DNA of 64,000 nt, taken from Chaetorhynchus papuensis (taxonomy: Eukaryota; Chordata; Aves; Passeriformes; Rhipiduridae). Below the pieces are notes generated by a model. It did not search any database, had not been told where the DNA came from, and saw nothing but the letters and a program-made list of their open reading frames with translations. The stretch is from the NCBI GenBank assembly GCA_013396525.1, contig VWYX01000784.1:121021-185020 (forward strand), read 5' to 3'. The position numbers and the translations under genes were made by a program. Positions 10,101-20,315 of the stretch are shown in pieces (positions within the stretch are counted from its first letter, which is position 1; each line of letters starts with the position of its first letter).

Positions 10101-12509
10101 TTGGGCCTGCCTCCAGTTTGGAGGTGCCTCAGGAGTGTAGAGATCCCTGGCAGTGTCCAGGGCCAGCTTGGACAGGGCTTGGAGCACCCTGGGGCAGTGG
10201 GAGGTGTCCCTGCCTGTGGCAGAGGTGGCACTGGAGGATTTTTAAGGTTCCCTTCAAACCCAAACCAGCCTGGGGTTCTGTGGTAGGAGCCAACCACCAG
10301 TGATTCACCACACGAGAACCAACACAACCCAGTGGGGGCAGAAATGCTTGGACTGGTTCTGTGAAATGCTGCAGCACCTTCTTAGCAAAGGCTCAGACCC
10401 CAACAACAACCCTCGGGATGCAACTGGCACTCGGCTCCTTCAGAGGACCAGGCTGACATTAATGAATTCCTCCTCCCAGCGCTCCCCTGAGGCTGCTGTC
10501 GGCCCGTGGGGCTGAGCCCCGGGTGTCTCTCGGGGTATAAATGCAGAGCTGCAGCACACAGACAGAGCTCAGCCCCGGGGTGAGCTCCAGAGGACCCAAA
10601 CTCCCTGTGCCACAGGAGCCCCCAGGCTGGGATGAGGCCGTGAGGCCGTGAGGGCTGCCAGGGCTGGGGCAGAGCCGTGGCAGCAAAGCCCAGCTCTGTT
10701 TACGTGCTCTTTCCCGAGGAGGTGAGGAGCAGCATTGTTTGAAGCCTGTGCAGCAGATGCAAATGTTTCCTGTTTGTCCCACTCCCTCCTCTCCTTGGTG
10801 GGTTTTGGTTTTTTTTCTTTCCCTCACAGTTTGGAATAGAATCCCTTAAAAAGGAGGGCGCGAGGGGCCAGCGGGACCCTTCTCAGAAGACCCTGATCGC
10901 CCTGGTCACATCTGGGCTGCTGCTGGCGTTCCTGGGCCTGGCTGGATATTTCCTGATGAGGCGGCGCAGCTGGAGCCCCGCGGGAGAGAGGCTGGTCAGT
11001 GCTTACAGGTGGCAGAGCCGCAGGTAGAGAGGAGCCCGGAGCACAGAGGGGGTTCTGGGGGCAAGGGGGATGACAAAAGGGGGTTCCCCTCCCCCCGTGG
11101 TTCTGTAGCCACCCCTGTGTGTGTCCCCAGCTCAGCCTGGGTGAGGCCAGGGGCAGGGGCACTGCCCAGGGCGAGGGGAAACCTCTCCTGCCTTCCAAAA
11201 GCAGCTCCTGCAGCAGCACCGCCCCTTTCTCGCACGTACCTCAGGCCTGACACTCATTTCTGCTCAGCAGCAAGAACTCATCCAGCAAGTCACCCTCCAG
11301 AGCCACCGAAACCCTCAGAATCTGTCATTAAAAGTGACGCCCTTTAACTCCCGTCCCTTGTCTGAGTGCCGTGTGTGTACCCGTGCTGTAATAAAGGCTG
11401 TTCCTCCCCACCAGCCATGGTAATAAAACATATCCAGAAAGAAAGAGGCAGAAATTTCCTATTTCCATTCTCCCCCCATTCTCTCTCCAGGCAGGCTGAC
11501 CCTGAGGACTCCTCCCCAGCAGTGACTTTTGTGTCCTGGGAGGCCATCAGGGTATTTCCTGATTTCAGAAAGGAGCTCCCAGCACACACAGCTGGGAAAT
11601 GCCCATGTCAGAGGCAGGGACACTGCCTCCTGTCCCTGATGGAAACGTGTGCCCTGGGGACCCCTGGCAGCGCCAATCCCGATTCCAGCCCACCCATGGA
11701 AAAAGGGCTGAGTGAACGCCAGCCAGGAGAGTGCTGAGGAAATTCCAGCTGGGAATTCCCACCCCCATCACCAGCACCCGTTCCAAGGCTGCACAACATC
11801 TGGGGAGCCCTTGTGAGGGGATGGAGGCAGCTCTGGGTGGCCCTGCACCCTCCAAGGGCAGCTGCTGTTCATGGCAATAGCATCACCCAGCCCTGCAGAG
11901 GTGAAATTCTGCATCCCTGCTGCACCTGGCAGCGAGCTCTGCACCTCAGAGGAAGGGGAAGGGAAGAAAAAGAGACAATTTCCATCATTTCCACTCAATG
12001 GTGCCTCTTGCTTGGCCAGAGTGGCCAGCAGAGGTTCTGTCCCAACACCAGCTCAGCTCCAAAACCTGGTTAGGAGAAAACACCAAGCCCTGACAGCTTC
12101 TCTTTCAGGCGCAGGAGGGAAAAACTGCAGTTCCTGGGTGCTTTTCTTGTTCCTTGGGTTCAGGCCCTCTGCTCCCCTTCTTGTCAGCGAGAGCAGTGTC
12201 CTGAGCTGTGGCTGCTCGTCCCTCCTGCCTGGGGACTGTGGGCAGCCCCTGCCCCCGGACCAGCTGCCCTTTCCCCACCCTGACTCTGTCCCTTGTGTCC
12301 CTGCCCAGGCTGAAGACCCCTACTACACGGAGAACGGCAGCCAGGGGAACACGATGCTGATGTCGCCCTCCCAGGAGCCAGCGGAGCTGCAGGAGAAGCC
12401 AAACCTGCCCAACCTCAACGGGGGCACCCAGGAGAACGGGACGGGCCAGGCGTCCTCCAAGAACGGCCACTCAGCCCGGCAGCACAGCCCCGCTGACACC
12501 GAGATGTGA
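1109..12509 (+). CDS. CD34: CD34 antigen, sialomucin (8 exons, 376 aa)
   Basis: Cell-surface sialomucin of haematopoietic progenitors and vascular endothelium, involved in adhesion. Coding exons are 1109-1160, 6536-6679, 6863-7152, 7258-7341, 9491-9638, 9954-10000, 10830-10994 and 12309-12509; all junctions are GT-AG and in phase. Residues 1 to about 20 form a signal peptide. Residues about 20-165 are a Thr/Ser/Pro/Ala-rich mucin stalk. Residues about 165-240 hold six cysteines (TCHDA, ICLQ, NTC, AVCEN, SPCE, RDCLL), as in mammalian CD34. The membrane segment is about 277-298 (LIALVTSG...), followed by the conserved RRRSWSPAGERL. The tail has EDPYYTENG and QENGTGQA, and ends ADTEM, where human CD34 ends DTEL, a C-terminal PDZ-binding type motif. 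Length is close to human (385). The identity rests on the near-identical membrane and tail blocks; the mucin region alone would not identify it. Confidence 0.96.
3430..3780 (+). repeat. 30-bp minisatellite in CD34 intron 1
   Basis: About eleven to twelve imperfect tandem copies of a 30-base unit built from CTCCTGCACCCCACAGTTCC plus ATACTCTCCC. The unit length is a multiple of three, which opens spurious reading frames on both strands; these are not genes. Confidence 0.9.
5094..5186 (+). repeat. (ATGGG)n pentamer microsatellite, CD34 intron 1
   Basis: An almost pure run of the pentamer ATGGG, about 17 copies, with one or two GTGGG units at its 5' end. The runs of three G separated by two bases make it G-quadruplex prone on the + strand, which is also the RNA strand of CD34. 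Confidence 0.93.
5362..5662 (+). repeat. 16-22-bp minisatellite, CD34 intron 1
   Basis: Tandem copies of CAGCTCCCAGTGCCC, followed either by nothing extra or by a GGTCC insert. Short (16-base) and long (about 22-base) units therefore alternate over 300 bases. The open frames through it on both strands are repeat artefacts. Confidence 0.9.
6536..6679 (+). CDS. CD34: CD34 exon 2 (mucin region)
   Basis: Acceptor CCCCCCAG|GCTGC and donor CTG|GTAACC; phase 1 at both ends. It encodes 48 residues rich in Thr, Ala, Ser and Gly, including runs such as ATAATTATR, consistent with O-glycosylated mucin. It has little sequence similarity to mammals, as expected for this fast-evolving part. Confidence 0.85.
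6863..7152 (+). CDS. CD34: CD34 exon 3 (mucin region)
   Basis: Acceptor TTTCCTCCAAG|CTGAAG and donor GAG|GTGAGG; enters in phase 1 and leaves in phase 0. Its roughly 97 residues are dominated by Pro, Ser, Thr and Ala (for example PAPTSPPGTS and STAARTSSAATS), the main O-glycosylation stalk. Confidence 0.88.
7258..7341 (+). CDS. CD34: CD34 exon 4 (start of Cys-rich domain)
   Basis: Acceptor CCCTTGCAG|CCT and donor TGC|GTGAGT, phase 0. It encodes 28 residues with ITCHDA, ICLQL and NNTC: the first three of six extracellular cysteines and an N-glycosylation sequon. It corresponds to the human stretch with IKCSG and GICLEQNKTSSC. Confidence 0.88.
9491..9638 (+). CDS. CD34: CD34 exon 5 (Cys-rich domain)
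   Basis: Acceptor AATGTTGCAG|GAAC and donor AAAG|GTCAGT, leaving in phase 1. It encodes EHFLERKGSDLWQAVCENR..., then SPCEIKL and RDCLLLILRG, matching the human series EFKKDRGEGLARVLC, VCSLLL and QCLLLVL. An NRT sequon is present. Confidence 0.92.
9954..10000 (+). CDS. CD34: CD34 exon 6 (juxtamembrane)
   Basis: Acceptor AAACCCTGCAG|ATCC and donor AAAAG|GTAAAT. It encodes DPDKLLNTLQKSHWEK, equivalent to the human SSKLQLMKKHQSDLKK stretch. Only 47 bases long, too short to be found by ORF size. Confidence 0.85.
10135..10283 (+). repeat. CR1 LINE 3' fragment in CD34 intron 6
   Basis: Sense CR1 3' end: GATCCCTGGCAGTGTCCAGG, then GGACAGGGCTTGGAGCACC, GGGAGGTGTCCCTGCC, and AAACCCAAACCAG at the 3' end. 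Old and mutated; no coding potential. Confidence 0.85.
10830..10994 (+). CDS. CD34: CD34 exon 7 (transmembrane)
   Basis: Acceptor TTTCCCTCACAG|TTTGG and donor GGCTG|GTCAGT, phase 0 at both ends. It encodes the linker, the membrane helix (LIALVTSGLLLAFLGLAGYF) and the start of the tail (RRRSWSPAGERL). This is the most strongly conserved part of CD34 and fixes the gene's identity. Confidence 0.97.
12309..12509 (+). CDS. CD34: CD34 exon 8 (cytoplasmic tail, stop)
   Basis: Acceptor CCCTGCCCAG|GCTGAAG. It encodes 66 residues from AEDPYYTENG to ADTEM, then TGA at 12507-12509. QENGTGQASSKNGHSARQH is nearly identical to mammalian CD34. The tail carries phosphorylatable Tyr, Ser and Thr and a C-terminal DTEM. 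Confidence 0.97.
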   Translation, partial: AEDPYYTENGSQGNTMLMSPSQEPAELQEKPNLPNLNGGTQENGTGQASSKNGHSARQHSPADTEM

Positions 12510-14240
12510 CCGGGCCCCGAGCCCCCCAGAGCCACCGGAGGGACAGGGCAGGGCAGGAGATTTCTGTGGACAGACAGGGAACTGCAGACCTTTTGTGTCG
12601 TTGTTATTGTCTCTGTGGAGAACTTCAACATCAGCCTAAAGCACACTGAGGGCCAGAGCTGCCAAAGAACACCTTCTCTGCCTCCTCCTCCTCCTCCTCC
12701 TCCTCCCTCTGACCACACAAGACACTTCTCTGCAGCTGTTCTGTGCTTTTGTTGTCAGAGGAACATCAGGGCAAATGCGAGTGCCCTTAGCCCTCCACAG
12801 CTTTTAAGCAGAGGCAGAGTTTGACCCCGAGCAGCCCGAATTTCTGGTAGCAATATGTTAGGCTGACTAAAGTAGTTAAATTGGGATTGCAGTGACAAAA
12901 GCCTCTCAGGTTTCAGATAGTTTTGGTTAACAGAGTTGTTTATAATCTCATCTTTATGTCTGAGTGCAGGATTTCTCCCTCTTCCAGGGCCATCAGGTAT
13001 TTAACCCCCTTCCTGTGCTTTAGGGCTCCTCTACTGTTTCCCACTCCAGCAGAATTTGCTGAAGCTCTGTAAAACTTTCCACGTGGAATTGAAGGCTGGA
13101 ATGTCAATAGGCCTCGACCTTGTTTCTTTATGAATCCTACCAGGACTGTGTCCTGTAGCTGTTTTAGAGGATAAAACCTTCCCTGGCCTCCTCCTGTCAG
13201 GGGCTGGGGGCTGTGACGAGCCAGAGCCAGCAATTTATCCCTGGAGTGAGATGGAGAACTCTGGACAGAGCTGGGCCACTCTCCCTGCTGGCACCTGGGG
13301 CAGGAATTTGGGGATGAGAGGTGCCAAAGGGCTCCCAGAGGGATGAGTGGGAGATAAAACCCAGCTCTGCAGTGGGTGTTCCTCTCCCTGCACCAGCATC
13401 AAGCACACAAAGAAAGAGCAGGATTTTCACCTTGGGAAGCACCAGATCCCGGGAGCAGGAGCAGGAGCAGGTCTGACCCCTCTCTGCGCTGATCCTGCTC
13501 CCGAGGGAAGCACGGTGGGAGCCAGGGCCAGGTTTGTTCCCCATCCCAAGCACATTTTTAGGGAGCCAAATCCCTGGCTGTGCCAGCCCCGTGCTGCTGG
13601 CGCCAGGCCAGGGGGGGTGGTGGTTCAACATGAGCACCAGCAGCCACCTCCAGACCCAAAATAAGCCCAAAAACGACCCTTGAAGCTGATCCACCCTCTC
13701 ACGAGTGAATTCATCTCAACCTCTCCTCAGTGCTGAACACCTGAGGGGAGGGTTTTTTTCTGGTACAGCGCTCAAAGCAATGACAGCCACGTCCCTCACC
13801 ACCTGGGGCTGCTTTTCTGTGGGTGCAAGAGTCGCTTAAAGCACAATCGAAATATCCCAGGCTGTTTGCTTTGGTGTGAATTGCTCCTCCCAGATCTCAC
13901 TGTAAATAATCCCGGTTGAAAAAGAGAAATAATGAAGTACTAAAAACCGGCTTCTCCGTTGTGTCCTTGGAACAGCAGCGTGTTTATCCCTCCGGGACGC
14001 GTGGCTCTGGCTGCTGCCAGCAGGATGGGAGGACAACGCCTCACGGAGAGGCTCTTTCCCAGCAGAAATCCCATGACTAAAGGCTCTGGCTTGCCCTGAG
14101 CACGTTCCCCCTCTCCCGACAAACACGAGTGACGTGCAGCAGACTATTACACCTCGTCTGTTTGATTTGGGTTTGTTTTTTTTTTTTTGATGTTTAAGAC
14201 ACTCTGTTAAATCTTGGAAAAATAAACGAGACTCCAGAGT
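12510..14240 (+). other. CD34: CD34 3' UTR
   Basis: Non-coding stretch from the stop codon to the first good poly(A) signal. It includes a (CTC)n run at about 12680-12707. The roughly 1.7-kb length is similar to the mammalian 3' UTR. Its end is inferred. Confidence 0.6.
14221..14226 (+). terminator. CD34: CD34 poly(A) signal AATAAA
   Basis: Canonical AATAAA in an AT-rich setting after a poly(T) tract at 14176-14188, directly before a CR1 fragment. It is the best candidate end of the CD34 transcript. Another AATAAA at 14986-14991 is an alternative. Confidence 0.5.
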
Positions 14241-14504
14241 GATGTGCAGGGCTGGGGCTGACCTGAGAGCGGGGAAGCTGCACCAGGGGAGGGGCAGGCT
14301 GGACATCAGCAGGAATTTCTCCTTGGAAAGGAGGTCAGGCCTTGGCAGGGGCTGCCCAGGGAGGTTTGGAGTCCCCATCCCCGGAGGTGCCCAAGGACGT
14401 GGCACTCTGCTCTGGGCTGGGGACGAGGTGGGCATTGGGCACAGGATGGACTGGATGACCTTGGAGGGCTTTTCCAACCTCAGTGATCCTGGGATTCTGT
14501 GAGG
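14235..14504 (+). repeat. CR1 LINE 3' fragment (sense)
   Basis: A CR1 subfamily with the blocks GGCTGGACATCAGCAGGAA, GGGCTGCCCAGGGAGG, GTGCCCAAGGA and GGACTGGATGACCTTGGAGG, ending TTCCAACCTCAGTGATCCTG. Sense orientation, 5'-truncated, no open reading frame. Confidence 0.88.
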
Positions 14505-16300
14505 GCTCCCTCACTCTGGGCACTCTGCAATAACCCAGCAACATTTCCTGCCCCGGAGATGTGCAGGGGGATGCAGGAAAGCCCTTTAGTGCCTTCTCCT
14601 GTGGAGATGCTCGAGCTGCATTCAAGGCAGGAGCTTTGGGAACGGGGACCTTTCCTGGTTCCCTCTCCTCCCTGAGATGTCTGACCCGTCCCTGTGCTGA
14701 CTCCCTGGCACAGGCACCCCGGGGGCTGTTCAGGGGACACTGCCCTGTGTTTTGGGGCAGTCTGACCTCTGGCAGCCTGGCTGGAGGGGGAACAGATGCA
14801 GGAAAACGAGAGCACTTTCCCAGGGAAAGCTCTCCCAGAGGTTTGATTAGCGCTGGGAGCTGGGGCCGGCTTCTCTCCTGGCAGTTGTTTATCTAATCAG
14901 CCCTGTGTGGAGGGCTGGAGATCTAATCAAATGTCAGGTGCACTTTTCACAGCTCAGGGTATGTCCTAGAGCCAGGCAGGGACAATAAAGTTACAGTCAA
15001 GTGCTCTGGCAAAACAAAAGGTTCCTCCAAAGCCTCCAGATTGAGGGAAATGCCGGTGGCGGAGCAGGGCTGGTGCTGAGCCAGCGGAAAAGGCTGGAAA
15101 AGGCTGGGAAAGGCTGGAAAAGGCTGCACTTCCAGCTCAGGAAGTTTTTTGCCTGTGTGTAAACACAGCCAGGCTCAGCCCTGGCCCGGCCAAAAAGGTT
15201 TTTTATTATTATTCCTTCCTTATCAGCCCCCTTGCATTCCTTCCTTGCCCCCTCCTCTCAGCATCCCCTGCAGCCTCACCGCTGCTTTTTGGGCCGTTTT
15301 GGGGGGTCTGAATCCATTCCAGCTTCCAACAGCAGCCTGATTCCCCATAAACGTGGTTCGAGGTTGATGCAAGTGCTCCTACCTGGTCCATGAGCTCAGG
15401 TTGTGCTCCCACACAATTTTTGGCTGGTGGGGAGCCTCGTATTGAAAGGGACCCTGTAGAGGAAAATAATTGGGGTGAAAACATCCTCTGGGGAAGAATG
15501 GTGGGGAATACAGGGTGTTAAATACAAATACAAAAATACAAATACAAATAATATAAATAAAAGTGCAACACTGCCATTAAATGCCGTGTCCATTTCCCAG
15601 CCTGGAACAGGAGCAGGAGCTCTGCCACCCACCCAAGCAGCCCCCAAATCCTTCTGCAGGCTGGCATCAAAGATTTTTCCAGAAATGATGGAACACCTTC
15701 CTGTCTGAACTTCCTCAAAAATCCTCCTGTGGGTTGAAGGTGGCTTACTCTGTGCATCGCTGGAGCCAAATTTACCAAAGCAAGCAAGTTTTAATTAATT
15801 CCTATTAACCGCGTGCCTCGGTTGGACGTTCCATCCCTTTCCCAGGTGAGCACACACCTGCCCTGCACCACCACAAGCCCTCCACAGCCGAGCAGCCGAT
15901 GCAGGGGCGGGGATGAGCAGCTCCTGCCTCCGTTTGCTGTCCCCGATGTCCCGTTGGGCGAAGCGGGGGGAGGTCAGAGCCCCGGCTTCGCTCGCCCCGA
16001 GGATGCTGCAGGGCTCTGAGGCGGCACAGGAGGCACATTCGCACTCCAATGCTGCTATCTGCTGGCTGTGCTCTGCCAGGACGCGCAGGACTGGGCTCTA
16101 GAGGGCAGCTGGAACTCGGGGAATGGTGCCCAGGCAGAAGCAGCTCCCAAAAAAATGGGTCCTGTCCCAGCACAGAGCCCGGGGTGCTGCAATCCAGCCC
16201 CGGGCTCGGCTAAACCTTTGCCACCATCAGATTGCCATAAAGACGTTTCCCAGAGCTGGAAAAGGGTGGTGATCAAGCTCATTTCCCTTTTTCCCCTCCT
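14505..16300. other. Intergenic DNA downstream of CD34
   Basis: No coding exon recognised. It contains a TTATCT (GATA site) at 14889-14894 beside an E-box CAGTTG, an E-box CAGGTG at 14936-14941, a short (GGAAAAGGCT)n run at about 15085-15125, and an A-rich (AAATAC)n-like patch at 15520-15560. Confidence 0.5.
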
Positions 16301-16310
16301 TTTCCAGCCA

Positions 16311-16395
16311 TGGTGGTGGACCTGGCAGCGCTGGGTTAATGGTTGGACTCGATCTTAGAGGTCTTTTCCAGCCTTAATTCTTCCCTGATTCTGTC
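16311..16395 (+). repeat. CR1 LINE terminal fragment (sense)
   Basis: The run GGCAGCGCTGGGTTAATGG, TTGGACTCGATCTTAGAGG and TCTTTTCCAGCCTTAA matches the extreme 3' end of a CR1 subfamily. Less than 100 bases remain. Confidence 0.8.
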
Positions 16396-18100
16396 TTTGC
16401 TTTCAAGGTAAAAGAACAGCATCAGCAAAGGGCTTTAAAAAAAAAAAAAAAGAAATTATATTTTCAGCTCTTTGCATTACAGGCACTTCCCATGTGTTTG
16501 GAGCCTTTAATCTTGGCCTTCAGATCCATTTAATTTGCTGCTGTTTTGATTTGCACTAACAGACGTAAATGAGATTATCCATCCCTTGAGACCGACTGTC
16601 GAAGGCAAACGCTGAGGAATTGGGGTCTAAAAACATTTTAATGTGCTGCAAACCCTGAGATGGGCAGAGAGCAGGGAGAGCCAAAGGTCCCAAAGGTCCC
16701 AAAGGTCGCAGGCCGTGTGAGCAGGACCTGGGCTGGTGCAGAGCTGTCCCCGTGTCCCCAGGCTCCTCACTCCTGAAGGACCCACAGGGGCAGCAGGAAA
16801 CACCTTCACAGCCTGCAAAGAGCATCCTGACTGCCCTGAGGCCGAAAATTTTCTATTTTAACCTAAAAAAAGACAAGGATGGGTGAGCCTGGGGTGCTGT
16901 TTGTGGGTCGGTGTGGAGTCAGATGCAGGAATTCCCTTGGGTTAAGATTTTCCTATTGAAAATTCTTTGTGGTTTTCTTCTGGAAAAAAAAACCAAACCA
17001 AAACAAACCACAATTTTGAGTCGTTTTTCTGTTTAATTTTCTAATGGCAACTTCTGGTGTTGGGGGAAATGGGTTCCATTCCTGGTTCCACTGCTCTGAC
17101 TGCAGAAAAACAAAGGTCTGAGAAGTCCTGTCCCTTTTTGTCCCGCGCAAGACACAGATGCCCCAAGGCTCCTACGTGGGAAATTCATTCTCAGGTTACT
17201 TATTTTTTATTCCTCCAAATTAAGCAGTACATGACCCTTCTGCCTCTTAGTTATTTGTTTGCTATTTCTGGTTCTTTTGATTTTTTTTTTCTCTACATAT
17301 TTTTTTAATCTTCATGTTTGCATCTTCCTTCTTTCCTTATCTCCTGCCTGCCCCAGAGGCTTATTGCTGCTTTGGCAACATGCTAACGTGTTTAGGAATG
17401 ATAAGACGTCTAATTAATAGTTTAATTAGCAGTACAAGGTCTTAATAGCTTATTAAAGGAAACACATTCAGAAAATTCTTTTCCTCTGCTCGTGCTGGTA
17501 CAATATAATTTACCAGCAAATGATAAAACAGCTTGAAACGTTCAGATTTTAGAGGGGAAAGTGGGGCTGGGTTGGTGATTTCACGGGGGATTTTGCACCG
17601 CTAATGCCATTATTTTGTTGTTGTTGTTTTAAAACAATTTAAGAGATTAACAAAAGCGATTGGGAAGGAGCAGGCAGTGCAGGCAGGAGCCTGAGAGAGG
17701 AATTAAGCACAACTGCTTTCCCTGGTCGTGTTATTATAAACAAGTCCTGGGCAAGGCAAACTTGCTCTTTAAGAAGTTGGCTGAAATGTCAGGTCGCGGT
17801 CGGAGCCGGGGCAGCGCAGCCTCCGCTACCTCCTCCCGCTCCTTTCCCACTAAATTACTTAAAAATCATTATTTTAAACATCCTTGGCTCACAAACTCCA
17901 GCAGAGCCTGGCCTACCTCTAAACCCCGTGGCCGCCTCTCTCTCTCGGCAGCGAGAGACGCAGCGCTGAGAAATCCTGCTGGGAGCGAGCCGAGGGAAAT
18001 CAGAGCGCGCCGCCGCAGCTCGGGTTCCCGGGGCCGCCGTGTTTTTCCTCTGACCCACACAAAGATTTCTTTCTAAATTTATCACGGCGTTCATCGGCAG
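16396..18100. other. Non-coding AT-rich intergenic stretch
   Basis: No gene seen. It includes a 15-base A tract at about 16437-16451 and a cluster of TAATTA homeodomain-type cores at 17412-17431. From about 17780 the sequence becomes GC-rich toward the island that follows. Confidence 0.45.
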
Positions 18101-19947
18101 TCCCACTTAGTGCAGATTAGGAGGCTGGGCAGGCAGGGCCCATCGGAATGAGGGCAGGGGAGCCTGGAAAACCGCGCGGGGCTGCGGGGCTGCGGGGCGG
18201 GCAGCGCGGGGAGCGGCGAGGGGCAGCCCCCGGATCCCCGCTGCCCCCAAGATCCCCACATCCCCCGCTGCCCCCGGATCCCCTCCTGCACAGGATCCCT
18301 CCCGGCGGCCGGAATGCTGCTCTCCATGGCAGCGCCCCACCTCCCGGCTGCGTCCGGGGAGGTTTTGCCGGTCCCTGGAGGCCCCAGCGCTGGCACCGCT
18401 GGGGAATTTCCACTGGGCTGCGGAATTCTGCCGGCGCTGCGCAGGGCGCGGAGGTGAAGCAGCGTTTGGGGGAGGCTGGAGCGGGGGTTTGTGCAGCACC
18501 CCCGGGCAGCTGAGCATCCCTCCGCCTCCCCAGACCTGTCGTGTCCTCCCGGTCTGTACCTGCACGTCCTGCCCACCTTCGCGGTGGGCGGCCGGGGGAC
18601 CGGAGCTGTGGGTTTGTGCCCCGAGGAGCCCCGCGGTGGGGACACAGACGGGTCCTGCCGTGGGTGCCGGCTGATTTTAGCCCTGCACGCTTTGCAGAGA
18701 TGGAGTCCTGCCCAGGGAGTCTGAGCCGTGTTTAGAATCACGCAGGGAAATTATGCAGTTCCGAGGATGGCATAATTGGGAGAACGCTTGACTAGCGCAA
18801 TTTTCTCGTGTGCCTGTCAGCAAATCACTTAATGTGCGCTGTGCCAGGTTTCCCAGCCGTTAAATGGGGAATGATTATCCCACCGCTTCCTGAGAGGGAG
18901 AGAGGATAACACCCACTAATGGCTGTGGAGGTCCTGGAAGGTGCTCCTGGAGATGTGCAGTGGCACACGCAGGGGCTGCAGCCCTGCAAGGAACGCGCAG
19001 CACTTCAAACCCGACAGTCAGACATTTATTTCTCCTCATGCTGCTTTTTTTATTTTTAATTGAGGAAAATCCCGAAATAGATTCGCGTCTGCTTCTGCCG
19101 GATTTTCAAAGACTTCGCTGTCATCCCCTGGGATGGGACATCCCAGCTCCGATGGGGAACAAGAGGAGAATGCCGGGGGAAGGCAGCTCGGGGGGGTCTG
19201 GAGCGGACCCCTCACTCCTCCTCCGCTGCCCCGGGCCGGCCCCGGGATCTCGCTGCCTCCTGGGAATTGTAGTCGCTGCGGGGTGACCTTGGCCCCGCCG
19301 CCGCCTCCTCTGCGAGGGATCCCGGAGGGCCGGGGGGCTCCGCCGCCTCGGCCTCTCCCGCTCCGCCCGGGCTCGATGCGGCCCCCCGGGAGCGGGCCCG
19401 GGCCGGGGATGCTGCGCCAGGCGAGTACCGCGGGCGGGGAGCGGGGGGATCGGGGCCGCGGGGGCCGGGCACGGCCCGAGCGCAGTCCGCGCACAGCCCG
19501 CGCACATCGCGCTGGATCCCCGCACACACCGCGAGCACGTCGCGCTGGATCTCCGCGTTCAGCCCGCGCACATCGCGCTGCATCCCCGCGCACATCGCGC
19601 TCACGTCACGCTGCATCCCCGCGCACATATCGCGCACTTCGCGCTGGAACTCCGCCGCTTCCCCGCGCACATCCCGCTGCCGCCCCGCGCACATCCCGCC
19701 GCAGCCCCGCCGCTTCCCCCCGCACATCCCGCCGCAGCCCCGCGCACATCCCCGGGCGCAGCCCCGCGCACATCACGCTGCATCCCCGCGCACATCGCGC
19801 CGCAGCCCCGCTGCATCCCCGCGCCTCCCCTGCGCATCCCCTGCGCATCCCCTGCCTGCATCCCGCCGTGCTCATCCCCTCCTCATCTCCTGCATCCCGC
19901 CGTGCTCATCCCCTCCTCATCTCCTGCATCCCCCCATGCTCATCCCC
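18100..19947. promoter_or_regulatory. CpG-rich island, promoter candidate
   Basis: Dense CpG from about 18.1 kb to the assembly gap. Visible sites are a perfect NF-kB consensus GGGAATTTCC at 18402-18411 and, on the - strand at 19273-19256, ACTACAATTCCCAGGAGG. The latter matches the composite ZNF143/THAP11 promoter motif. No spliced coding exon could be built; the long open frame from 19133 runs into repeats and Ns. Inference: an unidentified promoter, possibly of the miR-29 host transcript 24 kb downstream. Confidence 0.5.
19486..19947 (+). repeat. CpG-rich minisatellite abutting assembly gap
   Basis: Tandem units around CGCGCACATCGCGCTGCATC (about 20-24 bases, variable) pass into a second repeat of TCCCGCCGTGCTCATCCCC plus TCCTCATCTCCTGCA. 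The repeat runs straight into the N gap, so its true length is unknown. Confidence 0.88.
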
Positions 19948-20293
19948 NNNNNNNNNNNNNNNNNNNNNNNNNNNNNNNNNNNNNNNNNNNNNNNNNNNNN
20001 NNNNNNNNNNNNNNNNNNNNNNNNNNNNNNNNNNNNNNNNNNNNNNNNNNNNNNNNNNNNNNNNNNNNNNNNNNNNNNNNNNNNNNNNNNNNNNNNNNNN
20101 NNNNNNNNNNNNNNNNNNNNNNNNNNNNNNNNNNNNNNNNNNNNNNNNNNNNNNNNNNNNNNNNNNNNNNNNNNNNNNNNNNNNNNNNNNNNNNNNNNNN
20201 NNNNNNNNNNNNNNNNNNNNNNNNNNNNNNNNNNNNNNNNNNNNNNNNNNNNNNNNNNNNNNNNNNNNNNNNNNNNNNNNNNNNNNNNNNNNN
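19948..20293. other. Assembly gap (run of N)
   Basis: 346 undetermined bases. The left flank is CpG-rich minisatellite and the right flank begins with an (AAT)n run at about 20294-20315. Two different simple repeats flank the gap. Confidence 1.
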
Positions 20294-20315
20294 AATAATA
20301 ATAATAATAATAATA

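Noticed and set aside
18100..18741. Open frames of 98-216 codons on both strands of the CpG island
   Set aside because: High GC depletes stop codons. The frames overlap antisense and none has conserved motifs.
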